From: Afipia sp. Root123D2
GTDB taxonomy: Bacteria > Pseudomonadota > Alphaproteobacteria > Rhizobiales > Xanthobacteraceae
Direction of reading: 5' to 3'
Assembly (NCBI RefSeq): GCF_001425835.1
Contig: NZ_LMDP01000001.1
Span: 931,476 to 995,475, forward strand
Length of the DNA stretch: 64,000 nt
Within the stretch, counting starts at the first letter, position 1. Each line of letters opens with the position of its first letter. Positions 53,622 to 62,070 of the stretch are shown piece by piece. The notes beneath the pieces were generated by a model, which saw only the letters and a list, made by a program, of their open reading frames with translations, searched no databases and was not told the DNA's origin. A program made the position numbers and the translations under genes.

Positions 53622-55235
53622 ATGCCGAAAGCAAAAGCCATGATCGTCGCAGCCCAGGCCGAAGCGGCCGAAGCGGGGGCCTTGATGCTCGAGGCTGGCG
53701 GCAACGCCGTCGATGCGGCGATCGCCTGTGCGCTGGTGCAGGGCGTCGTCGATCCGCTGATGACCGGCATTGCGGGATTCGGCAGCGCCGGCATCTATTT
53801 TCCGTCGCGGAATTTTCACCAGTATCTCGACTTCCATGCTCCGGCGCCGGCGGCGGCGCGCCCCGACATGTGGGAGAGCCAGATCGAAGGCGAGGCGCGG
53901 GACGGCTACGGCTTCATCCTGAAGGGCAAGGTCAACGATCTCGGCTACCAGTCGGCCTGCGTGCCGGCATCGCTCAAGGCCTACTTCGAGGCGCATGCGA
54001 AATTCGGCGTGCTGCCGTGGCGCGACATCGTCGCGCCTGCCATCGGATGGGCGGAGCGCGGCTGGATGGTGCGCCCGCATGTGGAATTCTTCTGGTCCGA
54101 TCCCGGCATGATGGGCCGGGCCTCCGGTCTGGAGCGCCTGTCGTTCTCGGCCTCAGGACGCAAGCTCTATTGCCGTGAGGACGGCACCGCCAAGAAAGTT
54201 GGCGACCTCGTTCAGAATCCCGACTACGCCAACACGCTGCGGATGATCGCCGACGGCGGCTCGGACATCTTCTACAAGGGTGAACTCGGCCAGCGCATCG
54301 CGCGCGACATGCGCGAGCACGGTGGTCTCATCACCGCCGAGGATCTCGCGAGCTATCAGCCGAAGTGGCTCGATCCGCTGCGCGGCAGCTATCGCGGTTA
54401 CGACATCACCACCAACCACCCTCCGGGCGGCGGCGTGATGCTGATCGAGATGCTCAACATCCTCGAGCGGTTCGACCTTGCCGGAATCGGCCACAACACG
54501 CCCGAATATTTGCGGGTGGTGTGCGAGGCGATGAAGCGCGCCACCGTCGACAAGGATACGTCGGTCGGCGATCCGGCGTTCTACGACGTTCCGATGGCGC
54601 GGCTGACCTCGAAGGACTACGCCGCGTCGATGGCGACGGACATCGTGGCGCACATCAAGGCCAATGTGCCGCGATTCAACTCCGGCTTTCCGTCAAAGGA
54701 CACCACGCAGGTGTGCGTCGTCGATCGCGACGGCAACTGCGTGACCATGACCCACTCGCTCGGCATGCCCTCCGGCGTCATCACCGACGGGCTCGGCTTC
54801 TTCTATAACGGCTGCATGGCGGTGTTCGATCCGCGTCCGGGCCGCGCCGGCAGCATTGCGCCCGGCAAGGCGCGCTTCACCTCGGTGTGCCCGTCGATCA
54901 TTTTCCGCGACGGCAAGCCTTATGTCGTGATCGGCGCGCCCGGCGCGACGCAGATCGCCATGGGCGTGCTGCAGGCGATCCTCAACGTGCTCGACTTCGG
55001 CATGACCATGACCGAGGCGGTGAGCGCACCGCGCTTCTCGTCGACCAGCAACGCGATCGACGTCTCGAACCGCATCATTCACGGCACCACGCAAAAACTC
55101 GAAGCAGAGGGCTACGAAGTGATCCGCAGCCCGCAGACCTTCGGCTTTGCCGCCGTGCACGGCATTCGCATCGACGGTGACCGTCTCGATGGCGGCGCCG
55201 ATCCCGGCCACGACGGCATCGCGCTGGCGGTTTGA
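53622..55235 (+). CDS. Gamma-glutamyltransferase-family hydrolase without export signal
   Basis: A 537-residue Ntn-hydrolase of the gamma-glutamyltransferase family. The autoprocessing nucleophile is the first Thr of KDTTQVCVVDRDGNCVTMTH (about Thr361). N-terminal family sequence is AAEAGALMLEAGGNAVDAAI, and GFGSAGIYF and HPPGGGVMLIEML are conserved. Classical Ggt enzymes are exported, but no signal peptide is visible here; the protein begins MPKAKAMIVAAQ. It is probably cytoplasmic and may act on a gamma-glutamyl or similar amide brought in by transport. ATG 53622 is chosen; a GTG at 53604 is possible. The binding-protein gene follows after 34 bp. Confidence 0.9.
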   Translation: MPKAKAMIVAAQAEAAEAGALMLEAGGNAVDAAIACALVQGVVDPLMTGIAGFGSAGIYFPSRNFHQYLDFHAPAPAAARPDMWESQIEGEARDGYGFILKGKVNDLGYQSACVPASLKAYFEAHAKFGVLPWRDIVAPAIGWAERGWMVRPHVEFFWSDPGMMGRASGLERLSFSASGRKLYCREDGTAKKVGDLVQNPDYANTLRMIADGGSDIFYKGELGQRIARDMREHGGLITAEDLASYQPKWLDPLRGSYRGYDITTNHPPGGGVMLIEMLNILERFDLAGIGHNTPEYLRVVCEAMKRATVDKDTSVGDPAFYDVPMARLTSKDYAASMATDIVAHIKANVPRFNSGFPSKDTTQVCVVDRDGNCVTMTHSLGMPSGVITDGLGFFYNGCMAVFDPRPGRAGSIAPGKARFTSVCPSIIFRDGKPYVVIGAPGATQIAMGVLQAILNVLDFGMTMTEAVSAPRFSSTSNAIDVSNRIIHGTTQKLEAEGYEVIRSPQTFGFAAVHGIRIDGDRLDGGADPGHDGIALAV

Positions 55236-55269
55236 CGCCGGACCATTGGAATTCAGAGGAGGGACTATA

Positions 55270-56484
55270 GTGAGAACACGTTTGTTGGGAATGATCGCGG
55301 CGGCCTTGATGGCATCCAGTGCCGTGGCGCATGCACAGATCTCGGGCGACGCCGTGAGGATCGGGGTGCTGACCGATCACTCGGGCGGCTTCGCCTATCT
55401 GGTCGGCAAGCATTCGGTCGAGGCGACCCAGATGGCGGTCGACGATTTCGGCGGCAAGGTGCTCGGCAAGCCGATCGAGGTGATCACCGCCGATCACCAG
55501 AACAAGGCGGACATTGCCGCCACGCTGACCCGCAAGTGGTTCGATACCGAAGGCGTCGATACCGTCACCGACGTTGCCGGTTCGGCCGTCGCATTGGCGG
55601 CGCAGGAAGTTGCGCGCTCGCGCAACAAGGTGCTGCTGATTTCGGGCGCGGCCACCACCGAACTGACCGGCAAGGCGTGCTCGGCGACCACCTCGCAATG
55701 GAGCTACGACACCTATGCCTTCGCCAAGGGCACCGCGAGTCAGGTGACGAAGCAGGGCGGCAACAGCTGGTTCTTCCTGACCAGCGATTATGCCTTCGGC
55801 CACTCGCTGCAGAAGGACGCCAGCCACTTCGTCGAGCAGAACGGCGGCAAGGTGCTCGGCAGCGTGCGCTTCCCGTTCGGTTCGCCGGATTTCTCGTCGT
55901 ATCTTCTGCAGGCGCAGGCCTCGAAGGCCAAGGTCATCGGTCTTGCGATGTCGGGCGCCGATCTTCTCTCGTCGATCAAGCAGGCGCGCGAATTCGGCAT
56001 CGTCCAGTCGGGCCAGAGTCTCGCCAGCCTCGTGATCTACATCAATGACATCGAAGGCCTCGGGCTCGACGTGGCGCAGGGTCTGACGCTGACGACGAGT
56101 TTCTACTGGGATGCGAACGAGGAGACGCGCGCCTGGTCGAAGCGCTTCATGGAGCGTTCGAACGGCTTCATCCCGAACCTGATCACCGCCGGCACCTATG
56201 CCTCGGTGCTGCACTATCTCAAGGCGGTGGAGGCCGCCGGCACCGACGAGGGCAAGGCGGTGGCCGCCAAGATGAAGGAAATGCCGGTCAACGACTTCTA
56301 CAACAAGAATGTGCAGATCCGCGCTGATGGCCGCGTCATGCACAGGACCTTCCTGATGAGGGTGAAGTCACCGGCGGAATCGAAGTATCGCGGCGACTTC
56401 TACAACGTGCTCGCTGAAATGTCGGGCGAGGAATCCTTCAAGCCGCTGTCGGAAAGCCAGTGTCCGCTGGTGGCGGCGAAGTAG
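55270..56484 (+). CDS. Periplasmic binding protein (branched-chain amino acid type), orphan
   Basis: A 404-residue Peripla_BP_6 binding protein with a Sec signal peptide (LLGMIAAALMASSAVAHAQ) and a mature start VRIGVLTDHSGGFAYLVGKH. GTG 55270 has GGAGGG 7 nt upstream. It follows the gamma-glutamyltransferase-like gene and would recognise its substrate. No permease or ATPase gene accompanies it, so it must use a transporter encoded elsewhere or serve as a sensor. Confidence 0.9.
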   Translation: MRTRLLGMIAAALMASSAVAHAQISGDAVRIGVLTDHSGGFAYLVGKHSVEATQMAVDDFGGKVLGKPIEVITADHQNKADIAATLTRKWFDTEGVDTVTDVAGSAVALAAQEVARSRNKVLLISGAATTELTGKACSATTSQWSYDTYAFAKGTASQVTKQGGNSWFFLTSDYAFGHSLQKDASHFVEQNGGKVLGSVRFPFGSPDFSSYLLQAQASKAKVIGLAMSGADLLSSIKQAREFGIVQSGQSLASLVIYINDIEGLGLDVAQGLTLTTSFYWDANEETRAWSKRFMERSNGFIPNLITAGTYASVLHYLKAVEAAGTDEGKAVAAKMKEMPVNDFYNKNVQIRADGRVMHRTFLMRVKSPAESKYRGDFYNVLAEMSGEESFKPLSESQCPLVAAK

Positions 56485-56531
56485 GGCACGGAACGGATGG
56501 CACCCCGTGCGGTGCTTCTGTATTCCTCAAT

Positions 56532-56560
56532 GTCATGGCCGGAATAAATCCGGCCATGAC
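56532..56560. repeat. Intergenic palindromic repeat, half copy (family 1, copy E)
   Basis: A perfect hairpin GTCATGGCCGG-aataaat-CCGGCCATGAC, the right-hand unit of the longer element. It lies between the binding-protein gene and a convergent LysR gene. Confidence 0.85.
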
Positions 56561-56632
56561 GCGTTGATGGATACGTGCCTTATTTCATTGATCGCTGTTT
56601 GATTCAGACTCTCAGGATGAGGAACGCGGCAC

Positions 56633-57487
56633 TCACGCCGCCAGCGCGACTTTGCGGAACGCGGCCGCAATCGTGCGTAGTGCCGCGAGCTTGACGGCAT
56701 CGCTGACCTTCGAGTGCAGCATCACCTTCGACGAGCCGAGCTTCGGCAGCCGATAGGCCGCGCCGACATCGACGACGCCCGGCGGCGCGATCCGCCGCGC
56801 CAGTGGCGCGACGCCGAGCCCGGCCTGCGCCGCCGCGGCAACGGCAACCATGCCGCCGCCGCTGAACGCTTCCGTCCATTTGATGCCGGCCTTGTCGAGT
56901 GCGTGGGTCGCCAGCGCGCGCACGCCGCAGGGCGGGGCCAGTGTCGCAAGCCGCAGCGGCGCGCCGGGATAACGGACCAGGGAGGGCGAAGCGAACCAGC
57001 CGAAGTCATCGTCGGCAAGCTTCTCGCCGCCGCGCCGGCCGGCTTCCTGACGCACGATCACGGCATCGAGTTTTCCGGCGTCGAACATCCGCAGCATCTC
57101 GCTGGAAAATCCCACCGTCACCGCGATGGTCAGCGACGGCGCCAGTGTCGCGAGTTGCTGCATGATTGCCACCAGTTCGGGCCCGGCGGCATGATCGCTG
57201 ATGCCGAGGGTGAGTTGCTGGCGCACCGCCTGCGTGCCGCTGAGCGCACGGTCGTGCGCTTCCATCAGTGCGCGGGCATGTTCGCGAAACGCGACTCCAT
57301 CGCCGGTGAGGCGCACCGCGCGGGGTGAGCGTTCGACCAGCCGCTTGCCGAGCGCGGCTTCGAGCCGTTGCAATTTCATGCTGACGGCGGCCTGCGTGGT
57401 GCCGCTGGCCTCCGCCGCGCGGGTGAAGTTCTGCAATTCGGCGACCAGCAGGAACGCCTGGACACTGGAGAGATCGAGCGGGGTCAT
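56633..57487 (-). CDS. LysR-family regulator divergent from a tautomerase gene
   Basis: A 284-residue LysR-type regulator: SSVQAFLLVAELQNFTRAAE with TTQAAVSMKLQRLEAALGKR forms the winged helix, and the effector domain follows with a Cys in LAPPCGVRALATHALD. I choose ATG 57487 (MTPLDLSS) as start; the frame is open 24 bp further. It is divergent from the tautomerase-family gene over about 110 bp that include palindromic AT-rich sequence, so it is the probable regulator of that gene. Confidence 0.88.
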   Translation of the reverse strand: MTPLDLSSVQAFLLVAELQNFTRAAEASGTTQAAVSMKLQRLEAALGKRLVERSPRAVRLTGDGVAFREHARALMEAHDRALSGTQAVRQQLTLGISDHAAGPELVAIMQQLATLAPSLTIAVTVGFSSEMLRMFDAGKLDAVIVRQEAGRRGGEKLADDDFGWFASPSLVRYPGAPLRLATLAPPCGVRALATHALDKAGIKWTEAFSGGGMVAVAAAAQAGLGVAPLARRIAPPGVVDVGAAYRLPKLGSSKVMLHSKVSDAVKLAALRTIAAAFRKVALAA

Positions 57488-57504
57488 GGCATCATCACTA
57501 TATG

Positions 57505-57529
57505 TTATCATTGATATTCGATATGATAA
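57505..57529. promoter_or_regulatory. AT-rich palindromic operator candidate
   Basis: TTATCAT and ATGATAA flank 11 nt, between the divergent LysR and tautomerase genes. Overlapping partial repeats of GATAT/ATATC occur across 57511-57536. It has the spacing of a LysR box. Confidence 0.5.
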
Positions 57530-57598
57530 GATATCAAAATGATGGGTCCGGGTCTAGCTTCCGGTCATGCCCCAACGGGCCTCGACAGGAGAACGACC

Positions 57599-58027
57599 AT
57601 GCCTCTCATCACCGTTCGCTACACCACGCAGCGCCAGTCCGGCACGCTGAAGGCCGACATCGCCGAATCCGTCAGCCAGCTCGCCGCGCAGATTTTGCAC
57701 AAGGACCCGAAGGTCACCGCCGTGATCGTCGACTCCGCCGATCCGGCCGACTGGTTCGCCGGCGGCAAGTCGCTCGCGGAGCAGAAGCTCGCGAGTTTCT
57801 GGCTCGACATCCGCATCGTCGACGGCACCAACAGCAAGGACGAGAAGGCCGACTACATCACCGCCGTCTACAAGCGGATGGTGGAGCTGCTGGGGCCGCT
57901 GCATACCGAGAGCTACGTCCATGTCCACGACGTGCGCGCGGACGCCTACGGCTTCGGCGGCGTGACGCAGGAGCGGCGCTATATCGCGCGCAAGCTGTGG
58001 GTGCCGCCGTATCAGCTCGCGGTGTGA
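57599..58027 (+). CDS. Tautomerase-superfamily protein (4-oxalocrotonate tautomerase-like)
   Basis: A 142-residue protein that begins MPLITVRY, so Pro becomes the N-terminal residue after Met removal, as in the catalytic Pro1 tautomerases. The length fits the longer, fused-type members of the superfamily; HVHDVRADAYGFGGVTQERR is characteristic of that group. It may tautomerise or hydrate an unsaturated carbonyl compound. AGGAG precedes ATG 57599. The divergent LysR gene probably regulates it. Confidence 0.87.
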   Translation: MPLITVRYTTQRQSGTLKADIAESVSQLAAQILHKDPKVTAVIVDSADPADWFAGGKSLAEQKLASFWLDIRIVDGTNSKDEKADYITAVYKRMVELLGPLHTESYVHVHDVRADAYGFGGVTQERRYIARKLWVPPYQLAV

Positions 58028-58073
58028 GGGCGGATCGCAACGCGCGACGTGATGTCGCCATGTGTCTCAGGAT

Positions 58074-58160
58074 GTCATGGCCGGATTTATTCCGGCCATC
58101 CCGCTTGGGGACGCACCGTGCCAGCCTCATTGTCATCACCGGCACAAGGCCGGTGATGAC
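58074..58160. repeat. Intergenic palindromic repeat, variant copy (family 1, copy F)
   Basis: A composite of GTCATGGCCGG-atttat-TCCGGCCAT (58074-58099) and a diverged second hairpin GTCATCACCGG-cacaagg-CCGGTGATGAC (58132-58160). The second hairpin has compensated base changes relative to the other copies. It lies between the convergent tautomerase and lipB genes. Confidence 0.85.
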
Positions 58161-58212
58161 AATCGAACGTGCTGTTGAGTGCGTGCCTGGTCGCGCGACA
58201 AGTGTAACCCGC

Positions 58213-58941
58213 TCACTCAGCTGCCGCTGTTGCACCCGCCGGCTCCAGCGCGCCGAACACCTCGTCGAACGCCTGCTTCAGCGCGACATCGACATCCGTC
58301 ATCGTCACCGGCAGGCCGAGATCGACCAGGCTGGTGACGCCGTGGCGCGGATCGGCGACGCCGCACGGCACGATGCCTCCGAAGTGGGAGAGGTCCGGCT
58401 CGACGTTGATGGCGATGCCGTGCATCGACACCCAGCGCTTCAGCCGGACGCCGATAGCGGCGATCTTGTCCTCGTGCTGCGCGCCCTTGTCGGGCCGGGC
58501 GACCCAGACGCCGACGCGGTCCTCGCGTCGTTCGCCCTGCACATTGAAGGCGGCCAGCGTCCGGATGATCAGTTCCTCGAGGCTCGCGACATAGGCCCGC
58601 ACGTCGGGCCGCCGCCGCTTGAGGTCGATCATTAGGTAGACCACCCGCTGGCCGGGGCCGTGATAGGTGAACTGGCCGCCGCGCCCGGTGGCGAATACTG
58701 GAAAACGCGGATCGATCAGGTCGGCATCCTTGGCGCTGGTGCCCGAGGTATAAAGTGGCGGGTGCTCCAGCAGCCAGACCAGTTCCGGCGCGGTGCCGGC
58801 CGCGATCGCCGCCGCGCGGGCCTCCATGGCGGCCACGGCCTCGGGGTAGGGAACCGGCGAATCCGACACACGCCACTCGACGGAACCCGCCGCCGGGGCC
58901 GAAAAGGGCTTTAAAGCAAGGTTTTGGCGGGCGTTAACCAT
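58213..58941 (-). CDS. lipB: LipB, octanoyl-[ACP]:protein octanoyltransferase
   Basis: A 242-residue lipoate-protein ligase B family enzyme that moves octanoyl from acyl carrier protein to lipoyl domains, the first step of lipoate synthesis. The catalytic Lys is in [12 protein letters not shown] and the catalytic Cys in [29 protein letters not shown] is the family substrate loop. The long N-terminal part (about 30 residues before VPYPEAV) is common in alphaproteobacterial LipB. It is divergent from the FliN-like gene. Confidence 0.95.
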   Translation of the reverse strand: MVNARQNLALKPFSAPAAGSVEWRVSDSPVPYPEAVAAMEARAAAIAAGTAPELVWLLEHPPLYTSGTSAKDADLIDPRFPVFATGRGGQFTYHGPGQRVVYLMIDLKRRRPDVRAYVASLEELIIRTLAAFNVQGERREDRVGVWVARPDKGAQHEDKIAAIGVRLKRWVSMHGIAINVEPDLSHFGGIVPCGVADPRHGVTSLVDLGLPVTMTDVDVALKQAFDEVFGALEPAGATAAAE

Positions 58942-58981
58942 TGGGTAACCATAAGCGTGGTGATGTCTCTGGCAACATCAT

Positions 58982-59242
58982 GTGTGGGCGAAAACTCCAG
59001 TGCCAACCCTCGATAAAGTCTCGGTCGACCTGATGGTGGTGCTTGGCACCACCTCGATGCCGATCCATCAGGTGATGCGGCTCAGCCGCGGCGCCATCAT
59101 CGAACTCGACGCGACCGAACAGGACGAGGTCAAGGTTCTCGCCAACAACCTGCCGATCGCAAGCGGGGTGGTGACCGTGAACCGCAACCGCATCGCGGTC
59201 GAAGTCAAGCAAATGTTGCCGAAATCTCCTGACCACAGATAG
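58982..59242 (+). CDS. fliN: FliN-like flagellar motor switch domain protein
   Basis: An 86-residue protein covering one SpoA/FliN domain: DKVSVDLMVVLGTTSMPIHQ, then RLSRGAIIELDATEQDEVKV, NNLPIASGVVTVNRNRIAVE. It fits the C-terminal domain of FliN, which forms the C-ring of the flagellar motor. No other flagellar gene is in the window, so it may be a stand-alone paralogue. The start is uncertain: GTG 58982 is used here, and GTG 58997-59000 region is possible; ribosome-binding sites are weak. Confidence 0.8.
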   Translation: MWAKTPVPTLDKVSVDLMVVLGTTSMPIHQVMRLSRGAIIELDATEQDEVKVLANNLPIASGVVTVNRNRIAVEVKQMLPKSPDHR

Positions 59243-59327
59243 GTTTGCGGGAGAGGCTGCGAGGCCTTGTCCCTCCATCGCCGATTTGTTACATGGGCGC
59301 CGCTGGTGCCGGTTCGGTGTCAGTTTA

Positions 59328-59412
59328 GCGCTCGTGGCGGAATTGGTAGACGCGCTGCCTTGAGGTGGCAGTCCGTAACAGGGTGGGGGTTCGAGTCCCT
59401 CCGAGCGCACCA
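59328..59412 (+). tRNA. tRNA-Leu (anticodon GAG)
   Basis: A complete class II tRNA: acceptor GCGCTCG pairing with CGAGCGC, D-arm GGAATTGGTAGAC, anticodon stem CTGCC/GGCAG around loop TTGAGGT giving GAG (reads CUC/CUU), long variable arm, T-arm with TTCGAGT, discriminator A and encoded CCA. Confidence 0.97.
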
Positions 59413-59740
59413 CCTCGCAAAATCAGCATTGATATTATTCAGTTTTCGGCTCTCGCGCCCGCACCTCGTGGATGGGTGCGAGGACGATGGTTTCCGTTTC
59501 GCTTCTCGACAGCGATCCTATTGGATCGGCCGTGATTCGAGAGCGGCCGCAGTCCGCCGTCGTTCGTAGATTTTGGTCCAGCTCATCCTGATCGTCCTGT
59601 CGGTCGGGTTTCCATTCCGCCGCGCTTGAACCTATCCCGAAGTATGGATGGTCCTATTCGTCGGCCCAATCGATCGCAGACACGCTCCAACGTAGCGTCG
59701 TCCATGCCGTGCGTAAGGCGGCGATTGGAAGGAGAAAAAC
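59413..59740. other. Gap after tRNA-Leu
   Basis: No supported gene in 328 bp. A small hairpin CGCACC/GGTGCG lies at 59460-59480. The right end carries the AAGGAG ribosome-binding site of the next gene. No integrase or att-like repeat of the tRNA end was found. Confidence 0.5.
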
Positions 59741-60661
59741 ATGAGTCTGGATATGACCGTGCCCGCCCCGGGTAAATCGAAGCCTGAAGAATTGGTTCCG
59801 TCGCGCTACGCGCTAAAGATCGGTGACATCGACGTGATGGTCGTCAGCGATGGTGTGCTGCCGCTCCCGACCAAAATGTTGGGATACAATGCCGATCCTG
59901 CTGTTCGGTCGGCTTGGCTCAACGAGATGTTCCTGCCGCAGGATGCCTTCGACTGGGCGCTGAACGTGGTTGTGGTGCGCAGCGGCGGCAAGACTATTCT
60001 GATCGACGCCGGACTGGGAGCCGACCCGGATTTGCATCTGCCGCGGGCAGGGCAAGTGATCAGGCGGCTGGAAGCCGCCGGTATCGATCTTGCGTCCGTG
60101 ACCGACGTGGTGTTGACCCACATGCACATGGACCACGTTGGCGGGCTTCTCGTCGACGGGGTGAAGGAGCGGCTCCGTCCGGACCTGCGTATCCATGTGG
60201 CAGCGGCCGAGGTCAAGTTCTGGGAAGCGCCCGATTTCTCCCACACCGACATGCCGCAGGGATTTCCGGACGCGCTGCGATCGACTGCCAAACGGTTCGT
60301 GAACGCGTACCACAATCAATTGCAGCAGTTCGATGAGGAGCATGAGGTGGCGCCGGGCGTGGTCGTCCATCGCACGGGCGGTCACACGCCAGGGCACGCC
60401 GTGGTTCGTCTCACGTCAGGTGGGGATCGGATGATGTTCGCCGGCGACGCTGTTTTTGCCGTCGGATTCGACCACCCCGATTGGCATAACGGCTTTGAGC
60501 ACGATCCTGAAGAAGCGACCCGGGTGCGGGTCGATCTGTTGCGGGAGCTCGCGGAGACGGGGTCGCTTCTGGTGGCCACCCATATGCCGTTCCCGTCGAT
60601 CGGCCGGGTGGCAGTCGACGGCGATACCTTTCGTTTCGTCCCCATCTTCTGGGATTACTGA
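59741..60661 (+). CDS. Metallo-beta-lactamase-fold hydrolase
   Basis: A 306-residue MBL-fold protein. Metal ligands are in THMHMDHVGG, the later His is in TGGHTPGHAV, and Asp in MFAGDAVFAV, followed by a His in ATHMPFPSIG. The sequence style matches the AHL-lactonase/quinolone-hydrolase-like branch, though the substrate cannot be read from sequence. No signal peptide is present. AAGGAG precedes ATG 59741, and a terminator hairpin follows. With a LuxR solo in the same window, signal degradation is one possibility. Confidence 0.88.
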   Translation: MSLDMTVPAPGKSKPEELVPSRYALKIGDIDVMVVSDGVLPLPTKMLGYNADPAVRSAWLNEMFLPQDAFDWALNVVVVRSGGKTILIDAGLGADPDLHLPRAGQVIRRLEAAGIDLASVTDVVLTHMHMDHVGGLLVDGVKERLRPDLRIHVAAAEVKFWEAPDFSHTDMPQGFPDALRSTAKRFVNAYHNQLQQFDEEHEVAPGVVVHRTGGHTPGHAVVRLTSGGDRMMFAGDAVFAVGFDHPDWHNGFEHDPEEATRVRVDLLRELAETGSLLVATHMPFPSIGRVAVDGDTFRFVPIFWDY

Positions 60662-60700
60662 TTTCTGTGAAGGTTCGTTTCGAACCACGTTGTGTGACCT

Positions 60701-60730
60701 TCAGGGCTGGCCTCAATTGGCCGGCCCTGA
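60701..60730 (+). terminator. Hairpin terminator after the MBL hydrolase
   Basis: TCAGGGCTGGCC pairs with GGCCGGCCCTGA (12 bp, one T-G pair) around the 6-nt loop TCAATT. It starts 40 bp after the stop, and a short T-containing run follows. Confidence 0.6.
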
Positions 60731-60820
60731 TTGTGCGTTATCGCGAGGATGCGCTTGCCGGCGCGAGCATCGGCGATCGACATTTCATTTCTAGAATCGT
60801 TGTTTCGGTGGGCGCCTGCC

Positions 60821-61849
60821 ATGTTGGGCGATGACCGCTTCCTTCAGCTTGCCCTGATAAACGGTCTGGGAATTGCCGGCATCGTCGTCTGGCACCTTCA
60901 GGGCATAAGCCGCCCGACGGGCCGTCTGATGGTCCAGATGCTGTTTTTCATCGGCATGAGCCTCGTATTTTACGTCGGCCACATCGCGCCATATCAGTCC
61001 GATAGCATCTACACCCAGGGGTTTGCGGCGCTGGTCTCCAAATCGGCGAGGATCTTGTGGTGGACTCATCTCGCGTGGACCATCATCGGTGTCATCCACA
61101 TCTATGTCAGGCTCAATCGAAAACCGCGTGAAGCACATCTCATCCAGGATATGGCCATCGCCGTTATCTATCTCGGCGTGGCGCTCTCGGTGGTCGGTTT
61201 CGTTTTCGAAGTGCCGATCGGTACCTTGGTCACGACCTCCGGCGTTGTCGCCATTATTCTGGGCCTGGCGTTACAGAATACGCTCGGCGACGTCTTTTCC
61301 GGAATCGCGCTGACGCTCGGAAGGGCCTATGCGATAGGAGACTGGGTCCAGTTGAGCGACGGGACCGAGGGCCGGGTGACCGAAACCAACTGGCGCTCCA
61401 CCAATCTGCTGACCGCTGCGCATGATGTCGTGGTGTTGCCGAACAGCGTTCTGGCAAGGCAGGGCGTGACCAATCGCAGCCGCCCTGACGAGACTCACCA
61501 GATTGCGTTGAGCGTGCGCGTCGCCGCCACGCAGCGGCCGCGGCGTGTCGAGGAAATCATGTGGTCTGTACTGCAGGCCAGTAGCCGTATTGTGAAAAAT
61601 CCCCCGCCCGTCGTCGTCCTGAAGACAATCGACGCGATCGCAATCGAAGTCGAATTGCACTTTCGGGTCGACAGCCTCGCCATCGGAACGTTAGCCAAGA
61701 ACGAGATCGTCGATCTCCTCTATGACAAATGCAGAACAAGCGGTCTTCCGCTGGCTTTTCCGGCCGAAAGTCTTGTCTTCCTTCCGACATTTGGGACAGC
61801 CGGCCTGAGCAGCGACGAGCAACTGCCTGACGCGGCCGCGAAGGTCTAA
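60821..61849 (+). CDS. MscS-family mechanosensitive channel
   Basis: A 342-residue membrane protein. Four hydrophobic N-terminal segments lead to the MscS pore helix and beta domain: TTSGVVAIILGLALQNTLGD followed by VFSGIALTLGRAYAIGDWVQ and LPNSVLARQGVTNRSRP. It should open under membrane tension and release solutes during osmotic downshock. ATG 60821 is preferred because a terminator ends at 60730, leaving room for a promoter; coding-like sequence (ISFLESLFRWAPA) upstream keeps ATG 60749 possible. Confidence 0.85.
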   Translation: MLGDDRFLQLALINGLGIAGIVVWHLQGISRPTGRLMVQMLFFIGMSLVFYVGHIAPYQSDSIYTQGFAALVSKSARILWWTHLAWTIIGVIHIYVRLNRKPREAHLIQDMAIAVIYLGVALSVVGFVFEVPIGTLVTTSGVVAIILGLALQNTLGDVFSGIALTLGRAYAIGDWVQLSDGTEGRVTETNWRSTNLLTAAHDVVVLPNSVLARQGVTNRSRPDETHQIALSVRVAATQRPRRVEEIMWSVLQASSRIVKNPPPVVVLKTIDAIAIEVELHFRVDSLAIGTLAKNEIVDLLYDKCRTSGLPLAFPAESLVFLPTFGTAGLSSDEQLPDAAAKV

Positions 61850-61912
61850 CAAACGTGAGCTACAAAGCCGCTTGTCGCAGCCGCCCGACCTGGCATGCAA
61901 TAGCGAGAAAAA

Positions 61913-61950
61913 CGACGGCCGGCCTCGACATGGGAAAAGGCCGGCCGTCG
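61913..61950. terminator. Large hairpin between convergent genes
   Basis: CGACGGCCGGCC and GGCCGGCCGTCG pair perfectly over 12 bp around a 14-nt loop containing GGGAAAA. It lies 63 bp after the channel stop, between convergent genes, and probably terminates both transcripts. No U-tract is present. Confidence 0.6.
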
Positions 61951-62070
61951 CGGTGGACCGGGCGCTGAGGGGGACGCCCGTCGCACAACCTCGCGCCTGT
62001 GTGCGGCCGCGAGGATTGGTCGATCGAACGCACATTTGTGCATTCGATCCGATGAGTTTGACGCGCGTGC

